Position numbers and translations under genes: made by a program. Below are positions 14,371 to 16,706 of a DNA stretch of 16,706 bases, piece by piece. This DNA comes from a bacterium (GTDB lineage: Bacteria; Babelota; Babeliae; Babelales; JABDEC01): assembly GCA_947486885.1 (NCBI GenBank), contig CANKVQ010000002.1:1-16706 (forward strand), given 5' to 3'. Every line of letters begins with the position of its first letter. Within the stretch, counting starts at the first letter, position 1. The notes under the pieces were generated by a model. It made no database searches. It was not told the origin of the DNA and saw nothing but the letters and a program-made list of their open reading frames with translations.

Positions 14371-16626
14371 ATTTTTAGTTAAATTAATATTAAGGCTCTG
14401 GTTTGATAAACTTACCGGGGCCTTAATACTTGCCTTTAAATTTTTAGTATGTTTTTCAAAACCAAATTGAATAATCAAATCGATAAAATCCATTGGCCTG
14501 ATGTCAAGTTCAGCAGCTTGGTGAAATAAGCAAGTTGCTGGTGTTAGGGCTGGCAATGTATTAAATTCGATAATTACAATTCTGGGTTGATTGGTTGGAC
14601 TAATTTGTGCATCTTGATAGAAACAATCAATTCTAGCATAACCAGCGCAGCCTACGGCTTGATATGCATCAGTGACAGTTTTTTGAGCTAATTCAAGGGC
14701 TGTAATTGGTAAAGGAGCGGGAGTTTGATTTTCACCAGCACCAGGTAGAAATTTTTCGGCCATCGATAAAATATCATGTGCAACTACAGTTTTGCTAGGC
14801 GGTAAAGCTCGGGGATTTTGATTACCAATTACGCCAATTGTAAGCTCTGTTCCAACAATAAATTCTTCGATTAAAGCATGATCTTTAGTAACTAAAATTT
14901 TATTAATCGCGTTTATTAATTGTTCTTGATTAATAACTTTTTCGACAAAAACACTACAGCCATCATCTGCAGGTTTAATAATTAATGGAAAGTTTAACTT
15001 AGCTTTAATATTGATTAACTCTAATTCTAGATTTAAATTCCAGTTTGTTTTAGTTAAATAATAATTTTGTGGTACTGAAAAACCTAATTGAGTTAATAGC
15101 TGATTAGTTTTAAATTTGTCCATACAGAGAGCGCTAGTAAATACCCCAGAACCATTATATGGTAGATCTAACATCTCAAGGGCGCCTTGAATTGCACCAT
15201 TTTCACCTTTGCCGCCATGCAGCGCAATAAATACAAAATCAGCTAATGTAGATAAATCGGACCAGTTAACTTTATCAATTGGATCTAACAGTTCAGCAAT
15301 TTCAGTCGTTTTACTGCGCACCAATAGTTTATTAGAAATTTTATATAACTCGAATTTATGATTCAAGAACAGTGGTATCACAGTGTATTTTTGGGGCGAA
15401 AGTTTATAAATTACGTTACGACCAGATTCTAGCGAAATTTCACGTTCATTAGAGTCGCCACCAAATAGTACAGCTACGCGGATTTTGGTTAAACTATTAT
15501 TATTTAGCTCTAAATTTTTTAAATTATTTTGATCTAACACAATATTTTCCAATAAATTTTTACGTTTTAAATCTGTATAGATTAAATGATTAATTAAACT
15601 AGTATGACTCATGCCAATTTCAGCTGCTTGTAAAAATAAAAAAGTTGCAGGTGACATGCCAGATAATGTATTAGGATCGATAATAATTACACGACTATCA
15701 GAAGTTAAAAAACCATCGATACGGGCAATAGTTTTAATATCTAGTACAGTCTTAACTTTAGTGCAAACATCTTGAATTAATTTTAAATCAGCTGTGCTGC
15801 AGCGTGCTGGGGTATGTTTAATTGCGCGACCAGGCATATATTTTTGTTCATAATCGAAAAAGCCGGCGCCATGAGCTTCGATTTCTATTTCAGTAGGTGG
15901 TAATGCTAATGGTGCGCCAGTAATTAAATCTTCGAGAATTACTGCAGAAAATTCTAGGCCCTGAATTTTTTCTTCGATTAAAACTGATTGTTGGCATGTT
16001 GGATAAATGTTACAGGCTAATTCTAAAGCCATTTGCAAATCTTGAGCTTTTTTGACGACGGAGATACCCAGACTAGAACCCTCTTGATGTGGTTTAACTA
16101 CGACTGGAAAATTAATTTTACGTTGTTCTAATAAATTTAAAATTTGCGTGCGATATGCGCTAAAATTATTAATTTTTTCAGGTGTTATAGTAATGCCGTG
16201 GGGAATTAAAATTCCGTGTAATTCTAAAAAATCACGTTGCTTAATTTTGTCCATGGTAATTGCACTAGTAAAAACATTAGAACCTAAATATGGAATATTT
16301 AAAACTTCCAGCATTCCTTGGAGTGTGCCATCTTCAGCATAGCGGCCATGTACCGCTAAATAGATATAGTCTACGAGCTCTTTTAATTTATCCCAGGAAA
16401 TTTTTTCTGCTTCTTGCTCTAAGCGTGCTTCAAAATCACTAATTTTACCTCGGTGTAAAAATTTTATGGGTAAGATATAAAGTTCACCGGTAAAAGTTTG
16501 AAAAATTGGGATAGGCACAAAATTAGTTGTATCTAAGTGATCGCAGATAGTTCGACCAGAATTAAACGAAACTTCTTTTTCGATCGTTTTGCCGCCCATT
16601 AAGACGCCGACACGCAACTTTGGCAT
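14356..16626 (-). CDS. ddl: Tandem D-alanine-D-alanine ligase (two fused Ddl modules)
   Basis: ATP-grasp ligase forming D-Ala-D-Ala for peptidoglycan. Ddl is normally 300-370 aa. This 756-aa protein holds two complete copies, about 3-352 and 381-722, joined by an Asn/Leu-rich linker, plus a 30-residue tail. Aligned by eye to E. coli DdlB, module 1 keeps the catalytic triad equivalents Glu16, Ser184 and Tyr263, plus His93, Lys178, Arg302 and Asp304, but the magnesium ligand Glu270 is Asp317. Module 2 keeps Glu394, His470, Lys551, Arg665, Asp667, Glu687 and Asn689, but the triad serine is Cys557 and the tyrosine Phe626. The modules may differ in activity or specificity. The ATG at 16626 follows AGGA by 7 bases. 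The 3' end overlaps the DUF1761 gene. Confidence 0.94.
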   Translation of the reverse strand: MPKLRVGVLMGGKTIEKEVSFNSGRTICDHLDTTNFVPIPIFQTFTGELYILPIKFLHRGKISDFEARLEQEAEKISWDKLKELVDYIYLAVHGRYAEDGTLQGMLEVLNIPYLGSNVFTSAITMDKIKQRDFLELHGILIPHGITITPEKINNFSAYRTQILNLLEQRKINFPVVVKPHQEGSSLGISVVKKAQDLQMALELACNIYPTCQQSVLIEEKIQGLEFSAVILEDLITGAPLALPPTEIEIEAHGAGFFDYEQKYMPGRAIKHTPARCSTADLKLIQDVCTKVKTVLDIKTIARIDGFLTSDSRVIIIDPNTLSGMSPATFLFLQAAEIGMSHTSLINHLIYTDLKRKNLLENIVLDQNNLKNLELNNNSLTKIRVAVLFGGDSNEREISLESGRNVIYKLSPQKYTVIPLFLNHKFELYKISNKLLVRSKTTEIAELLDPIDKVNWSDLSTLADFVFIALHGGKGENGAIQGALEMLDLPYNGSGVFTSALCMDKFKTNQLLTQLGFSVPQNYYLTKTNWNLNLELELINIKAKLNFPLIIKPADDGCSVFVEKVINQEQLINAINKILVTKDHALIEEFIVGTELTIGVIGNQNPRALPPSKTVVAHDILSMAEKFLPGAGENQTPAPLPITALELAQKTVTDAYQAVGCAGYARIDCFYQDAQISPTNQPRIVIIEFNTLPALTPATCLFHQAAELDIRPMDFIDLIIQFGFEKHTKNLKASIKAPVSLSNQSLNINLTKNLEIT
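14389..14427. terminator. Long hairpin in the ddl 3' coding end
   Basis: Inverted repeat ATTAAGGCTCTGG / CCGGGGCCTTAAT (14389-14401 and 14415-14427), 13 pairs with two G-U wobbles in plus-strand RNA, 13-base loop. It lies 18 bases past the stop of the DUF1761 gene, so it probably ends that transcript, although the following sequence is only moderately T-rich. It sits within the codons for the non-conserved tail of the ligase on the minus strand. Confidence 0.6.
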
Positions 16627-16655
16627 TTTAAATCCTAAGTTTTAAATTATCTAAA

Positions 16656-16685
16656 TAATATTTTCTATTATAATATTTTCTATTA
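16656..16685 (-). promoter_or_regulatory. Tandem 15-bp repeat carrying -10 boxes upstream of ddl
   Basis: Two exact copies of a 15-base unit lie side by side (16656-16670 and 16671-16685). On the minus strand each copy overlaps a TATAAT box (TATAATAGAAAATAT), 30-60 bases before the ddl ATG. Each could direct a start. No -35 is evident, and an AT-rich replication-slippage repeat is an alternative. The flank from 16627 to 16706 is otherwise featureless. Confidence 0.45.
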
Positions 16686-16706
16686 TAAATATATAATATT
16701 TACTTA

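Noticed and set aside
1..16706. Mobile element, prophage or CRISPR
   Set aside because: No transposase, integrase, phage gene, terminal repeats or spaced direct repeats were seen on either strand. The tRNA-Gly has no repeated 3' end nearby.

Overview
The window is AT-rich, densely coded and carries only ordinary bacterial housekeeping genes plus a block of small secreted proteins. A Pal-like OmpA-family lipoprotein, several lipoprotein or Sec signal peptides, two D-Ala-D-Ala ligase domains and a CCA-encoding tRNA-Gly point to a Gram-negative bacterium with a cell wall. Low GC, divergent family motifs and a run of unrecognised exported proteins suggest a host-associated lineage. Candidatus Dependentiae (TM6/Babeliae) is my best guess, but it is an inference from general style, not from a marker gene. 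No phage, insertion sequence or CRISPR was seen.

Region 1 (1-4671, minus strand). The 3'-truncated triosephosphate isomerase gene tpiA lies at the downstream end of seven small genes whose products all begin with an export signal. Spacing suggests four transcription units: the 185-aa gene alone, the 112-aa gene alone, the 138-aa gene alone (each followed by a strong hairpin), then 177 aa-knottin-like 87 aa-178 aa, and finally 90 aa-lipoprotein-tpiA behind a promoter with an 18-bp dyad. Several products are cysteine-rich. One has the exact cysteine spacing of an inhibitor cystine knot, and three share a C-x2-G-type cysteine module. This is the least explained part of the window.

Region 2 (4861-7863, minus). 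RNase G (rng) followed by gatB, the B subunit of the tRNA-dependent amidotransferase, probably one unit.

Region 3 (8122-8842, plus). A Pal-like OmpA-family lipoprotein gene, divergent from rng and ending in a hairpin with a T-run.

Region 4 (8845-11204, minus). mnmE, preceded by a gene encoding only the N-terminal domain of Jag/KhpB fused to a basic low-complexity tail, then tRNA-Gly(GCC) with a good promoter. The jag-mnmE order echoes the widespread yidC-jag-mnmE arrangement.

Region 5 (11344-14370, plus). ruvA and an AGCS-type sodium:amino-acid symporter in tandem, then two small four-helix membrane proteins, the second of the DUF1761 type.

Region 6 (14356-16626, minus). A single 756-aa protein made of two D-alanine-D-alanine ligase modules. 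The two modules have lost different active-site residues, which suggests divided function. It overlaps the DUF1761 gene tail to tail by 15 bases.
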